A stretch of DNA of 55,259 nucleotides from JAAYTL01 sp031460505. GTDB lineage: Bacteria; Bacillota; Clostridia; Tissierellales; Tissierellaceae. Numbering within the stretch: position 1 is the stretch's first letter; each line of letters starts with the position of its first letter. The notes beneath the pieces were generated by a model that searched no databases, had not been told where the DNA came from, and saw only the letters and a program-made list of their open reading frames with translations. Below are positions 1-9,224 of this stretch, one piece after another. The stretch spans positions 1 through 55,259 of the forward strand of contig JAVKTT010000009.1 of the NCBI GenBank assembly GCA_031460505.1. Reading direction: 5' to 3'. The position numbers and the translations under genes are program-made.

Positions 1-583
1 TTAATTTTACTACTTTGTCGCCCCATGGTCCGTCTGGATCTTCTATTGCTTTTAATGCTGATCCTACAGTTATTGGAGTGTTATCTCCATCGAAGTCATA
101 TTCGGATAGTAATTCTCTTACTTCCATTTCTACTAATTCGATTAGTTCTTCGTCATCTACCATATCTTCTTTATTTAGGAATACTACTATTTTTGGTACT
201 CCTACGTTTCTTGATAATAGGATATGTTCTCTTGTTTGTGGCATTGGACCATCAGCTGCTGATACTACTAAGATTGCTCCGTCCATTTGTGCTGCTCCTG
301 TGATCATGTTTTTAACATAGTCAGCATGGCCTGGGCAGTCTACGTGTGCGTAGTGACGTTTATCTGTTTCATATTCAACGTGTGATGTTGAAATTGTAAT
401 TCCTCTTTCTCTTTCTTCTGGTGCTTTATCTATGTTGTCATAGCTTATTGCTTCTCCACCACCATATCTTTTGTTCATTACCATTGTGATTGCTGCTGTT
501 AATGTTGTTTTACCGTGGTCAACGTGACCAATTGTCCCGATATTTACATGGGGTTTTGTTCTTTCAAATTTTGCTTTTGCCAT
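1..583 (-). CDS. tuf: Elongation factor Tu (3'-truncated by window edge)
   Basis: This is the GTPase that delivers aminoacyl-tRNA to the ribosomal A site in the cytosol. About 194 N-terminal residues are present. They include the P-loop GHVDHGKT, the switch I segment RGITI, switch II DCPGHADY and the NKxD-type motif NKEDM, all in the order expected of an EF-Tu G domain. The ATG at 583 follows an AAGGAG-type site. The protein continues past position 1, so the C-terminal two beta-barrel domains are missing from the window. It lies downstream of sigH and tRNA-Thr, a common Firmicute order. The reading frame is intact as far as it can be seen. Confidence 0.97.
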   Translation of the reverse strand, partial: MAKAKFERTKPHVNIGTIGHVDHGKTTLTAAITMVMNKRYGGGEAISYDNIDKAPEERERGITISTSHVEYETDKRHYAHVDCPGHADYVKNMITGAAQMDGAILVVSAADGPMPQTREHILLSRNVGVPKIVVFLNKEDMVDDEELIELVEMEVRELLSEYDFDGDNTPITVGSALKAIEDPDGPWGDKVVKL

Positions 584-643
584 TATATTCTCCTCCTTAA
601 TATTGGTTAATTAAGAAAACTCATCCTAGTGTTTCATTTTTTA

Positions 644-719
644 TGGAGCCCACGACCGGACTTGAACCGGAGACCTCTACCTTACCAAGGTAGTGCTCTA
701 CCGCCTGAGCTACGTGGGC
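644..719 (-). tRNA. tRNA-Thr (anticodon GGT)
   Basis: The minus strand folds into a full cloverleaf. The acceptor stem GCCCACG pairs with CGTGGGC, and the anticodon stem CTACC/GGTAG closes a seven-base loop with GGT in positions 34-36, reading ACC/ACT threonine codons. The T arm carries GGTTCAAGTCC. The discriminator is T and the 3' CCA is encoded. It sits between sigH and tuf. Confidence 0.96.
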
Positions 720-772
720 CAACCGCTACAGTTTACTACTTTATTTCAATCTTGTCAATACAAGATTTATGT

Positions 773-1408
773 CTATTCCTTTAGATGCTTTTCCAACTTT
801 TTCTTAACCCTTTGCAATGCATTATCAATACACTTATAATCTCTATTGATTTCTTTAGAAATCTCTTGATATGATTTGCCTTCTACGTACTCTCTTAAGA
901 CTTTCCATTCTAACTCGCTAAGCACACCACCTATTTCTGATTCTAGGCTATCTATCTCTTCCCTACTTATGAATATATCCAAAGGATCAGGGTCCTTTGT
1001 GCCTTCAATAATATCAAGCAAAGTTCTTTCTGATTCTTGTTCAAAAACAGGTCTGTTTAAAGATATATAAGAATTTAAAGGTATATGTTTTTGTCGAGTG
1101 GCTGCCTTAATAGCTGTTATTATCTGTCTAGTAATACATATTTCAGCAAAGGATCTAAAGGACGCTAATTTTGTCCTATCATAATCTCTAATAGCCTTAA
1201 ATAGTCCAATCATCCCCTCTTGGACTATGTCATCTCTATCAGCACCTACTAAAAAATATGTTCTTGCTTTACTCTTTACAAAATTTTTGTATTTATTTAT
1301 CAAAAACTCTAAAGCAAGCGGATGATCTGACCTGACTGCATCAATAATATCTTCATCTACCATATTATTGTAATTCAAAGAATTGTCATTATATAGCGAA
1401 TACACCAC
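773..1408 (-). CDS. sigH: RNA polymerase sigma-H factor (SigH/Spo0H)
   Basis: This is an alternative sigma factor of the sigma-70 family that directs stationary-phase and sporulation-onset transcription in Bacillus and clostridia. Region 2 is clear (YFLVGADRDDIVQEGMIGL), followed by the SigH signature CITRQIITAIKAATRQKHIP and a C-terminal region 4 helix-turn-helix (SYQEISKEINR). Length is about 211 residues against 218 in B. subtilis. The start is unsettled. A GGGG ribosome site at 1415-1418 best suits GTG at 1408; ATG at 1414 abuts it, and the open frame extends to 1468. The gene follows rae1 by about 60 bases, as in other Firmicutes. Confidence 0.95.
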   Translation of the reverse strand: MVYSLYNDNSLNYNNMVDEDIIDAVRSDHPLALEFLINKYKNFVKSKARTYFLVGADRDDIVQEGMIGLFKAIRDYDRTKLASFRSFAEICITRQIITAIKAATRQKHIPLNSYISLNRPVFEQESERTLLDIIEGTKDPDPLDIFISREEIDSLESEIGGVLSELEWKVLREYVEGKSYQEISKEINRDYKCIDNALQRVKKKLEKHLKE

Positions 1409-1469
1409 AATCATCCCCTTTTGTGAAGCAATTATCTTAATTATAATTAAAATAATCCCTACAGTCAAG

Positions 1470-2000
1470 CTAATCCTCAGTTTTATTCCATTTATCTAGC
1501 TTGTCTAAAATTGAATCGTCAAGTCTCCCTAAATATAGATCATTTTTAGTATTGTTAATTTTTTTTCTTCTTTTAATCATTCGCCTTTCGTTAAGTATTT
1601 CTACTTCAAGCTCCCGTGCTGAAATACGTATACCTCCTCTAGACAAAACCATCTGTTGTTCCAACCAATCAGAGGTAGCAACTCTGATTCTCTTCGTCCT
1701 ACCTAGAGAATCAAGAGTTCTCTCAATATAGTGATCTGCTGTCTCATATTCTTTTGTAAAAACTACACTAATTCCCTTATATCCAAATTCTTTTCCACTG
1801 TTTCCTTTAACTAAATGTGCATCAAATACTACAATTATTTCAATCCCAGAATAATGGTGATACTCAGCTAATATTTCTAAAAGTTCATCTCTAGCATCTT
1901 CTAAACTTATTTTCTGCTTTTCCTTTAAGGATTCCCAAGAGTTTATAATGTTGTAACCATCTACAAACAAATACTCTTTAGGCTTTTTTCTATTTTTCAT
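1470..2000 (-). CDS. rae1: NYN-domain endoribonuclease Rae1 (YacP)
   Basis: This is a YacP-family NYN (PIN-like) nuclease. The B. subtilis homologue Rae1 cleaves mRNA in the ribosomal A site. The N-terminal LFVDGYNIINSW supplies the first acidic residue of the PIN/NYN core, VVFDAH the second, and VATSDWLEQQ matches the family's third acidic strand. At 176 residues it is the usual family length, with a basic C-terminal tail. Its start lies inside the end of rlmB (overlap of about 11 bases), which suggests translational coupling. Its assignment rests on the family pattern and on the rlmB-rae1-sigH order, which is strongly conserved in Firmicutes. Confidence 0.92.
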   Translation of the reverse strand: MKNRKKPKEYLFVDGYNIINSWESLKEKQKISLEDARDELLEILAEYHHYSGIEIIVVFDAHLVKGNSGKEFGYKGISVVFTKEYETADHYIERTLDSLGRTKRIRVATSDWLEQQMVLSRGGIRISARELEVEILNERRMIKRRKKINNTKNDLYLGRLDDSILDKLDKWNKTED

Positions 2001-2730
2001 GATTCTGTCTTACTACCTCGTATATTAATATGGCAGCAGAAGTAGAAGCATTAAGAGAAGATATCTTTCCTACCATTGGTATCTTAAGAATTACATCGCA
2101 TTTTTCTTTAACTAATCTTGATATACCTTTGCCTTCATTACCAATAACTAAAGCAATGGAGCCATCTAACTTAGTGTTGAAGTAGAAGTCCTCTCCATCC
2201 ATATCCGCTCCATAGATCCAAAGGCCATTCTTTTTTAATTCTTCAATGGTATTCGAAATATTTGAAACATCAGCTACTAGCATATGTTCTACTGCACCTG
2301 CAGAAGCTTTATATACTGTTTGATTAACTCGGGCAGATCTACGCTTTGGAATTATTACACCGTGAACACCAGCACACTCGGCAGTTCTAATGATAGCTCC
2401 TAAATTATGAGTATCTTCAATTCCATCCAAGATGATAATAAATGGCTTTTGATTTAAGCTCTTTGCTTTATTTAATATATCGTCAACTGTAGAATATTCA
2501 AATCCAGTTACTAAAGCAGCAACTCCTTGATGAGTAGTACCATCAGCCATAGAATCCAGTTTAAATTTATCCACTTCTTGAACAATGATGTTTTTATCCT
2601 TTGCTTTAGCTATTATCTTCTTTATTGAGCCTTGTAAATCCCCTTTTAATACATATATTTTGTCAATTTCTTTATCGCTTTTTAATAATTCTAAAACAGG
2701 GTTTCTACCAACTACGTATACATCTTTCAT
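1990..2730 (-). CDS. rlmB: 23S rRNA (guanosine-2'-O-)-methyltransferase RlmB-type SpoU/TrmH protein
   Basis: This is a SPOUT-fold S-adenosylmethionine-dependent 2'-O-methyltransferase of the TrmH/SpoU class. The N-terminal substrate-binding domain begins VVGRNPVLELL. The C-terminal catalytic half shows LDGIEDTHNLGAIIRTAEC (motif 1 with the key Asn and Arg), VIGNEGKGIS (motif 2) and IPMVGKISSLNASTSAAI (motif 3, trefoil knot). About 246 residues is normal. ATG at 2730 has an AGGAAA site about 10 bases upstream; the open frame runs to 2739. Which guanosine it modifies cannot be told from sequence alone. Confidence 0.93.
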   Translation of the reverse strand: MKDVYVVGRNPVLELLKSDKEIDKIYVLKGDLQGSIKKIIAKAKDKNIIVQEVDKFKLDSMADGTTHQGVAALVTGFEYSTVDDILNKAKSLNQKPFIIILDGIEDTHNLGAIIRTAECAGVHGVIIPKRRSARVNQTVYKASAGAVEHMLVADVSNISNTIEELKKNGLWIYGADMDGEDFYFNTKLDGSIALVIGNEGKGISRLVKEKCDVILKIPMVGKISSLNASTSAAILIYEVVRQNHEK

Positions 2731-2744
2731 AATTATCACTTTTC

Positions 2745-3509
2745 CTATATTTGATTTTTGAAAATATCTCTAACTTCTACAATTTTGCCACATGTCATAT
2801 TACCTTCTGGACAAGGACCATTTACGCAACCCGGTCCCGCATTTTTAAATAAAACAGGGTATACTTTCTTTACTTCTTTTAGCATAGCAATGGCTAATTC
2901 TCTAATTTCCCATTGTGCCCTATTGCAACATCTAAGTCTAAAAAAGTTAAGAAGTGATCTCGCATTCATTGTAAATACAATTTTTGTTTCACAAGCATTA
3001 GGAAATACGTATCTAGCATCTTCAATAGATTGCTTTTCGGCCTTTTGCTTTGCTGCTTTTTCTGTTAAGCCATTGTTTATGTACTCTTCATAATATTTAT
3101 TAAATAGAATACTAGTTATTTCGTCATAATATTTTTGGTCTTCCTCCATGGCCTTTAAGAATATTTTCTTAGCCTCTTCATCTTTTTCAATTGCTGGAGG
3201 TATAATATACTCAAATTGTTTTAATTTTACATATCTTTGTGATTGTTGCGAGTAACTTGCTATCCTATGTCTTACCAATTGATGTGTAAGTGTTCTAGAT
3301 ACTCCTTCAGCACCAAAAGTAAAACTTACATGCTCTATAGGACTTTCATGACCTAAGTCCATTAACATATTTAAGAATGAATCTATCTTTTTTTCTTCTA
3401 AATTTTCTTCGATTTCTTTTATTCCAACAGAAGAGTAGCATAATTTTGCTGCAGAAGCAATTAGCTTTTCCCCCTCTGGAGTATATCTTAACAGCTCTAC
3501 TTTTAGCAT
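2745..3509 (-). CDS. thyX: Flavin-dependent thymidylate synthase ThyX
   Basis: ThyX makes dTMP from dUMP using methylenetetrahydrofolate as the carbon donor and FAD/NADPH as reductant. The diagnostic signature RHRxxSxxxxSxR is present as RHRIASYSQQSQR at residues 80-92. The C-terminal part contains NARSLLNFFRLR, which holds the conserved dUMP-binding arginines. Length is 254 residues, slightly longer than many ThyX, with a cysteine-containing tail (CVNGPCPEGNMTCG) common in clostridial ThyX proteins. It sits between mrnC and rlmB in a tight housekeeping operon, as in related Clostridia. Confidence 0.96.
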   Translation of the reverse strand: MLKVELLRYTPEGEKLIASAAKLCYSSVGIKEIEENLEEKKIDSFLNMLMDLGHESPIEHVSFTFGAEGVSRTLTHQLVRHRIASYSQQSQRYVKLKQFEYIIPPAIEKDEEAKKIFLKAMEEDQKYYDEITSILFNKYYEEYINNGLTEKAAKQKAEKQSIEDARYVFPNACETKIVFTMNARSLLNFFRLRCCNRAQWEIRELAIAMLKEVKKVYPVLFKNAGPGCVNGPCPEGNMTCGKIVEVRDIFKNQI

Positions 3510-3557
3510 ATTTTTGTCCCCCTAATTTAATAATATAAAATCTATTGTATACTAAAT

Positions 3558-3983
3558 TTAGTTTTTTTCAAATTCCTTTATTTTGTCAAATAAGGTATGA
3601 ATCCTACCATATTGTTCTGTAAGATAGAGATATCCAAATAACGATTCAAATCCTGTGGCATATTTGTAATCTATCATACTTGAATTCTTAGGGCTTGTAT
3701 TTGTTTTTGCATTTCTTCCTCTTTTGACAATTTGCTTTTCATCTTCTGTTAAGGTTTCTTCTAAATAATGAACTATTTCTGATTGAGCATTTGCTTTTAC
3801 ATATTTAGTTGCTTTCTTATGAAGTTGATTTACATTAAGATCTTTATCCATTATATAAGTTCTTACCATCAATTCATAAACAGCATCTCCAATATATGCT
3901 AATTGAAGAGGAGATAGCATAGCTATATCCTCCTTATTTAATATTTGATTAGCCATTCTGAATATATTTTGATTTTCTGTCAT
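3558..3983 (-). CDS. mrnC: Mini-ribonuclease III
   Basis: Mini-III is a dimeric RNase III-like enzyme lacking the double-stranded RNA-binding domain. In B. subtilis it matures 23S rRNA. Residues 23-36 (LSPLQLAYIGDAVY) carry the acidic signature of the RNase III catalytic helix, and the second half has the expected YKYATGFESLFGYLYL helix with the catalytic Glu. The length of 141 residues matches Mini-III and there is no dsRBD. It begins 3 bases after the cysS stop, the usual cysS-mrnC pair in Firmicutes. Confidence 0.94.
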   Translation of the reverse strand: MTENQNIFRMANQILNKEDIAMLSPLQLAYIGDAVYELMVRTYIMDKDLNVNQLHKKATKYVKANAQSEIVHYLEETLTEDEKQIVKRGRNAKTNTSPKNSSMIDYKYATGFESLFGYLYLTEQYGRIHTLFDKIKEFEKN

Positions 3984-3986
3984 TAA

Positions 3987-5384
3987 TTATGCCCTCTTCC
4001 ATTTGACTCCGTCTTGTGTATCTTCAAGGATTATACCTTTATCCTTAAGTAAGTCCCTTATCTCATCTGCTAGTTTGAAATCTCTATTTTTTCTAGCATC
4101 AGTACGTTTTTCAATTAATTCTATTATTTCTTCTTCCAATATTTCTTCCTTCTTAGTTAATATACCCAATACTTTAGATAATTCTTTAAGAGTTTCATAA
4201 GCTTTTATTACAACTTTTTTATTTGTCATTTCATTAAACTCAGTATTAGTATATTTCACTAGCTCAAATATCGCAGCAATGGCATCTGCTGTATTTAGAT
4301 CATCTTCCATACTGCTTCTAAATCTATCTTTGTATTCTTGAATTGCATCTATAAGAGTTTTATCCTCTGGTGATATGTCATTTTCAGTAGTTTTATCAAT
4401 TAGGTATTCTAAGTTATTTTTGCTATTATATAATCTTTCCAATGCGCTTGCAGTATGATCCATTGTTTCCCTACTGAAATTAATAGGTGATCTATAATGT
4501 GCTGAAAGCAAGAAAAATCTTAGAGTTTCTAATTCATATTCCTTTGCTACATCTTTGATAGTAAAGAAATTGCCTTCTGATTTAGACATTTTTTTATTAT
4601 CAACTGTAATCATGCCATTGTGCAACCAATAATTTGCAAATGGTTTTTCAGATAACGTTTCTGATTGGGCTATTTCATTTTCATGGTGAGGGAATTGTAA
4701 ATCTTCTCCTCCTGAATGGATATCTATAGTTTCACCTAATAATGTTTTTGACATTACAGAGCATTCTATATGCCATCCTGGTCTTCCTTCTCCCCATGGA
4801 CTATCCCAAAATGGTTCACCTGGTTTTGCTTTTTTCCATAAAGCAAAGTCCATTGGATTATGTTTTTCTTCGTTAATTTCTATTCTAGCTCCACTTACTA
4901 ACTCATCGATATTCTTTTTTGATAATTTACCGTAATCTTTGGCACTAGAAATGTTAAAATACACATTGCCATCAATATTGTAAGCTGCACCTTTATCTAT
5001 AAGACCTTGGATAAATTCTATCATTTGATTAATATAATCTGTTGCCTTAGGATTTATGGTTGAATAATCATATAGACCTAGTCCATGGGCATCTTCCATA
5101 AAAGCTTCTATATACCTTTCTGCAATTTCTTTAGCCGTTACACCTTCTTCGTTAGCTTTATTGATTATTTTATCATCTATATCTGTAAAATTAACTACAT
5201 ATCTAACATCGAAGCCTTTGTATATCAGAAATCTTCTAAGTGTATCAAATATAACTAGAGGTCTAGCATTTCCAACATGAATATAATTATATACCGTAGG
5301 TCCACAGTTATACATACTAACTTTGCCTTCTACTACAGGTTTAAATTCTTCTTTTTTCCTTGTTAATGTATTATATAATTTCAT
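3987..5384 (-). CDS. cysS: Cysteine--tRNA ligase
   Basis: This is a class I aminoacyl-tRNA synthetase that charges tRNA-Cys. The HIGH motif appears as HVGN in YNYIHVGNARP, and KMSKS as KKMSKSEGN. The zinc ligands are supplied by the early Cys (NCGPTVY), ECSVM and the histidines in FPHHENEIAQ. The ATG at 5384 (MKLYNT) follows GGAGAGGG at ideal spacing; the open frame extends to 5402. The product has 465 residues, which is normal. A tRNA-Cys-responsive T-box leader lies immediately upstream, so expression should rise when charged tRNA-Cys falls. mrnC, thyX, rlmB, rae1 and sigH follow downstream. Confidence 0.97.
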   Translation of the reverse strand: MKLYNTLTRKKEEFKPVVEGKVSMYNCGPTVYNYIHVGNARPLVIFDTLRRFLIYKGFDVRYVVNFTDIDDKIINKANEEGVTAKEIAERYIEAFMEDAHGLGLYDYSTINPKATDYINQMIEFIQGLIDKGAAYNIDGNVYFNISSAKDYGKLSKKNIDELVSGARIEINEEKHNPMDFALWKKAKPGEPFWDSPWGEGRPGWHIECSVMSKTLLGETIDIHSGGEDLQFPHHENEIAQSETLSEKPFANYWLHNGMITVDNKKMSKSEGNFFTIKDVAKEYELETLRFFLLSAHYRSPINFSRETMDHTASALERLYNSKNNLEYLIDKTTENDISPEDKTLIDAIQEYKDRFRSSMEDDLNTADAIAAIFELVKYTNTEFNEMTNKKVVIKAYETLKELSKVLGILTKKEEILEEEIIELIEKRTDARKNRDFKLADEIRDLLKDKGIILEDTQDGVKWKRA

Positions 5385-5404
5385 TTTACCCTCTCCTTCC
5401 ATTT

Positions 5405-5645
5405 TTATATAAATAAACCTTCCGCCTCAAATATCGAGACGAAAGGTTATTCCGCGGTTCCACTCAACTAGACATAATGTCCACTTAAATAGCATTTAAC
5501 GGCGCAACCCGATTTCACCTACTACTTTTCAGTTCATGGTTCAAAGGTGCACTTCAGTACAAACAGTTCTTAGAATATCTTTCAGCCAGTGGATATTCCT
5601 CTCTTTAAGCTTATTTAAACCTACTCTCCTTATCATAACCTAATT
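5405..5645 (-). promoter_or_regulatory. T-box leader of cysS (specifier UGC, Cys)
   Basis: On the minus strand a Stem I region with a TGAAG-TGC-ACC specifier loop is visible. The codon TGC at 5551-5549 is a cysteine codon followed by a purine. The antiterminator T-box is TGGAACCGCGG at 5462-5452, and a terminator hairpin follows (stems at 5416-5448, then TATTT). The bulge reads TGGA, which would pair with the UCCA end of tRNA-Cys (discriminator U), rather than the usual TGGT. Codon and bulge therefore agree independently on cysteine. Confidence 0.93.
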
Positions 5646-5658
5646 ATTATACAATTGA

Positions 5659-7143
5659 TTAATCAAGATACTTACTTTCTACATATTGTATTCTATCTAA
5701 GATATTTTGTTTACCTAAAAGGTATAATATTTTTGAAAACTCAGGACCATGAAGACTACCTGTTAACGCAACCCTTGTTGGCATATATAGATTTTTGCCT
5801 TTTATGCCTGTAGCTTTTTGAATTTGTTTCATCATTGTGTTTGATAACTCTTCATCAACAACTTCTACATTGCTTAGGATTTCTCTTATGGTATCTAATA
5901 TTTGCTTAGTACCTTCACTTTTTAAATATTCCAAAGCTTCTTCATCTTCAACAACTACTTCATTGTTAAACATAAATTCTACTTTTTCACTTATCTCTGA
6001 CATATATGCTAAACTTTCTTTTACCATATCTACAAGATGTTCTAACCATTCTCTATTGTTCTTAACAAAATCTTCATCAATTAGATTAGCATCTATTAAG
6101 TATGGTATTGATAAATCTGTAATCTCTTCTACACTTCCGCTTCTTATATAATGACCATTTACCCAATCTAGTTTATCTTTATCAAAAATTCCTCCTGTTT
6201 TTGATACTCTTTCAAAGGAGAATTTTTGGATAAGATCATCCATAGATAAAATTTCTTCATTATCTTCAGGACTCCAACCAACCAAAGCTAGATAGTTGAT
6301 TAGACCTTCTGGTAGATATCCTTTATCTTTGAAATCATCTACAGATACGTCACCATGACGCTTACTTAGTTTTTTCCTATCTTTATTTAGAACGGTAGGA
6401 AGATGTACATATACTGGTTTATCCCAACCAAATACTTCATATAGGTAGATATGTTTTGGTGTAGAAGGTAACCACTCTTCACCCCTTACTATATGGGTTA
6501 TCTTCATTAAATGGTCATCTACTACTACTGCCATATGATATGTTGGAAATCCATCTGATTTTAGAAGAACTTGATCATCCATATCATCAGTATTGATGGT
6601 TATATCACCTCTAACCAAATCTGTAAAATGAACATCATAGTTCTTTGGTAATTTTAATCTAACTACATATTCTTCACCATTGGCAACTCTCTCTTTAGCC
6701 TCTTCTAAGGACAAACTTCGACAAAAACCATCATATTTTGGAACTAATCCTTTTATCTTTTGTTCGTCTCTTACTGCATCTAATCTTTCTTTTGAGCAAA
6801 AACAATAGTATGCATGGCCACTTTCTATTAATTCATCTACATATTTCTTATATATATCTAATCTTTGTGATTGAATATAAGGACCATATTCACCTTTTTG
6901 AATTACTTCTCCATTTTCTATAAATACACCTTCATCATATTCTATACCTGCCCAATGAAGAGATTCAATTAAGTTCTCTAATGCACCTTCTACTAATCTA
7001 GTTTGGTCCGTATCCTCTATTCTCAAAATAAACTTTCCATTATTTCGTCTTGCATAAAGATAATTATATAAAGCAGTCCTAATAGAGCCTATATGAATAA
7101 AGCCAGTTGGACTTGGAGCAAATCTTACCCTAACATCTTTCAA
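5659..7143 (-). CDS. gltX: Glutamate--tRNA ligase
   Basis: This is a class I synthetase that charges tRNA-Glu (and in many Gram-positives also tRNA-Gln, for later amidation). The N-terminus has VRFAPSPTGFIHIGSIRTA with the HIGH-type motif HIGS. KLSKRHG is the KMSKS equivalent, and EDTDQTR and GRGEEW-like HIVRGEEWLPSTP are typical GltX segments. About 494 residues is normal. A TTG start at 7143 lies 7 bases after GGAGG; the upstream in-frame GTG at 7152 overlaps that site and is less likely. No T-box was seen upstream. A terminator closes the preceding unit, so gltX probably has its own promoter in 7153-7220. Confidence 0.96.
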   Translation of the reverse strand: MKDVRVRFAPSPTGFIHIGSIRTALYNYLYARRNNGKFILRIEDTDQTRLVEGALENLIESLHWAGIEYDEGVFIENGEVIQKGEYGPYIQSQRLDIYKKYVDELIESGHAYYCFCSKERLDAVRDEQKIKGLVPKYDGFCRSLSLEEAKERVANGEEYVVRLKLPKNYDVHFTDLVRGDITINTDDMDDQVLLKSDGFPTYHMAVVVDDHLMKITHIVRGEEWLPSTPKHIYLYEVFGWDKPVYVHLPTVLNKDRKKLSKRHGDVSVDDFKDKGYLPEGLINYLALVGWSPEDNEEILSMDDLIQKFSFERVSKTGGIFDKDKLDWVNGHYIRSGSVEEITDLSIPYLIDANLIDEDFVKNNREWLEHLVDMVKESLAYMSEISEKVEFMFNNEVVVEDEEALEYLKSEGTKQILDTIREILSNVEVVDEELSNTMMKQIQKATGIKGKNLYMPTRVALTGSLHGPEFSKILYLLGKQNILDRIQYVESKYLD

Positions 7144-7220
7144 AATCGACACCTCCGAAATTTATTAACTAATATTATATATTACATAACAGTAACTATC
7201 AAGCTTTTCATTCTTAGTAT

Positions 7221-7252
7221 AAAAAAATACAAACCCTAAATTAATAGGGTTA
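7221..7252 (-). terminator. Rho-independent terminator after the small ORF downstream of proS
   Basis: On the minus strand AACCCTA-TTAATT-TAGGGTT is followed by TGTATTTTTTTAT. The stem overlaps the last codons of the 50-residue ORF. Confidence 0.8.
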
Positions 7253-7388
7253 GTTTAAATTCATCTATAAACAGTAACTTTTTCTCTAAATGGCATTCTA
7301 ATTCTTCTTCACTTATCAACTCTTCTAATTTTAGCAATTGAAGAGCTTTGATAGTATCCTCACATAAATTTATTAAATTTCCCCTCAT
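7236..7388 (-). CDS. Hypothetical small protein (50 aa)
   Basis: This short open frame lies between proS and gltX. It starts at ATG 7388 (MRGNLINL) and encodes a leucine- and glutamate-rich, probably helical peptide (KLEELISEEELECHL in the middle). A GGGG stretch about 10 bases upstream may be a weak ribosome site. Its stop is inside the stem of the proS-side terminator, so it would be the last gene of the proS transcript. The acidic helical composition recalls small Spo0E-like proteins, but the SQELD-type signature is absent and I do not assign a function. It could be fortuitous. Confidence 0.45.
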   Translation of the reverse strand: MRGNLINLCEDTIKALQLLKLEELISEEELECHLEKKLLFIDEFKLTLLI

Positions 7389-7467
7389 TTAATAAATACC
7401 CCTTTTCTTTATTATATTGTATGAATATGCAATATAATGATAAAATATGTCATTAAGAAAGAATAAT

Positions 7468-9195
7468 CTACTTAATTTTTAGTTCAGCTTTATCAAATTC
7501 ATCTTTAATGAATTTAGATACTTCACTTTCATTACACTCGATTTTTTCTTCTGATGATCTTAATGAATATTCTACTACAGACTCCGATGCCCTTTTCCCA
7601 ACAGTAATTCTTATTGGTATACCTATTAAGTCTCTGTCATTGAATTTAACTCCGGCTCTTTCATTTCTGTCATCTAATAATACTTCTACGCCTAAATTTG
7701 TTAATTCATTATATAGTTTTAACCCTAAATCCATTTGCTCTTCACTCTTTGTGTTAATGACAGTAATTATTACATGATATGGAGCAGTGTTAAGCGGCCA
7801 AACAATTCCCTTGTCATCATGGTATTGTTCGATTATGGCAGCTACACTTCTTGTGATTCCTATTCCATAGGATCCCATATAAAATGGCTGTTCTTTGCCA
7901 TTTGCATCTAGAAACTTGGCTCCTATTCCATCGGAATATTTTGTACCTAATTGGAATATGTTTCCTACTTCAATTCCTCTGTCCATAACTAGGGAATCAC
8001 CACATTTAGGGCATTTATCACCTTCTCTTACTAGTAGTAAATCATCTACCACTTCTCCTTGGAAGTCTCTACCATAGTTGGCGTTCTTGATATGGTAGTC
8101 AGTTTGATTACCACCTACTATTAGATTTCTCATCTTAGTTATTCTAGAATCTATAATAAGTCTTGTGCCTTCCTTAAGACCAATTGGCCCTGTATAACCT
8201 GTATTTGCACCGCTAATATTTAGAATCATATCCTCATCAGCCATTTCAACATCATGAGAAGCTACTCCTAAGTAGTTAAATAGTTTTGTTTCATTTAGTT
8301 CCCTGTCGCCAGGTATAATAACAACTACAGGCTTATTATCTACATTATACACTATAGCTTTGCCAAAATTTGATTTTTCTATATTAAAGAATTCTACTAA
8401 GGCATCAATTGTTGTAGCATCAGGAGTAAGAACTTTTTCAATTTCTAACATTTCAACATCTTCATTGATATTTTCATACACAACATCTGCTTTTTCGTCA
8501 GTAGCTGCATAGTCACAAGATTCACAGTAAACTATTAGTCCCTCTCCTGCTTCCGACATGGCCATGAACTCGTGAGATACTCTACCACCCATAGCGCCAG
8601 TATCTCCTTGAACTACTCTGAATTTAAGTTGAAGTCTTCTAAATATTCTGTCATATGCATCCCACATTATATCATATGCTTCTGTCATATTTTGTATATC
8701 TGTGTCGAAACTATATGCATCTTTCATAATAAATTCTCTACTTCTCATCATACCAAATCTTGGTCTTTTTTCATCTCTATATTTTGTTTGAATTTGATAA
8801 AGATTAAGAGGTAATTGTTTATAGGATTTTACTTCATTTTTAATTAAATTAGTAAAATATTCTTCATGAGTAGGTCCTAAACAAAACTCTCTTTCATTTC
8901 TGTCCCTTAGCTTAAACATTTCTGGACCAAAGTCAGCCCATCTACCTGTAGCTTCCCAAAGCTCTTTTGGCTGAATTGCTGACATAAGCAACTCTTGGGA
9001 TCCCGCTTTATCCATTTCTTCTCTTACTATTTCTTCTACTTTTCTAATAACCCTATATCCAAGAGGCAAGTATGAATAAATACCACTTACTAATTGTCTA
9101 ATCATACCTGCTCTTAGTAAAAGTTGATGACTTGCTATTTCTGCTTCTGCTGGAACTTCTTTCAGTGTTGGCATATACATCTTTGACATTTTCAT
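7468..9195 (-). CDS. proS: Proline--tRNA ligase (bacterial type, with editing insert)
   Basis: This class II synthetase charges tRNA-Pro. Its N-terminal part shows class II motif 1 (GYRVIRKVEEIVREEMDKAG), and motif 2 is around TKYRDEKRPRFGMMRSREF. A YbaK-like editing insert follows at about residues 225-390 (FNIEKSNFGKAIVYNVD onward). The C-terminal catalytic part holds YGIGITRSVAAIIEQ (motif 3), and then an anticodon-binding domain. At 575 residues it is the standard bacterial form. The ATG at 9195 has AAGGAG nine bases upstream. A T-box leader directly precedes it. Confidence 0.97.
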   Translation of the reverse strand: MKMSKMYMPTLKEVPAEAEIASHQLLLRAGMIRQLVSGIYSYLPLGYRVIRKVEEIVREEMDKAGSQELLMSAIQPKELWEATGRWADFGPEMFKLRDRNEREFCLGPTHEEYFTNLIKNEVKSYKQLPLNLYQIQTKYRDEKRPRFGMMRSREFIMKDAYSFDTDIQNMTEAYDIMWDAYDRIFRRLQLKFRVVQGDTGAMGGRVSHEFMAMSEAGEGLIVYCESCDYAATDEKADVVYENINEDVEMLEIEKVLTPDATTIDALVEFFNIEKSNFGKAIVYNVDNKPVVVIIPGDRELNETKLFNYLGVASHDVEMADEDMILNISGANTGYTGPIGLKEGTRLIIDSRITKMRNLIVGGNQTDYHIKNANYGRDFQGEVVDDLLLVREGDKCPKCGDSLVMDRGIEVGNIFQLGTKYSDGIGAKFLDANGKEQPFYMGSYGIGITRSVAAIIEQYHDDKGIVWPLNTAPYHVIITVINTKSEEQMDLGLKLYNELTNLGVEVLLDDRNERAGVKFNDRDLIGIPIRITVGKRASESVVEYSLRSSEEKIECNESEVSKFIKDEFDKAELKIK

Positions 9196-9224
9196 TGAAT
9201 ATCACTCCTTAAAATTAAAATTAA

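Noticed and set aside
15..320. Plus-strand ORFs opposite tuf
   Set aside because: Both are antisense frames of a highly conserved EF-Tu sequence, with serine/leucine-rich low-information products.
7153..7220. T-box or other riboswitch before gltX
   Set aside because: No specifier, no TGGN-ACCGCGG element and no room for Stem I before the upstream terminator.
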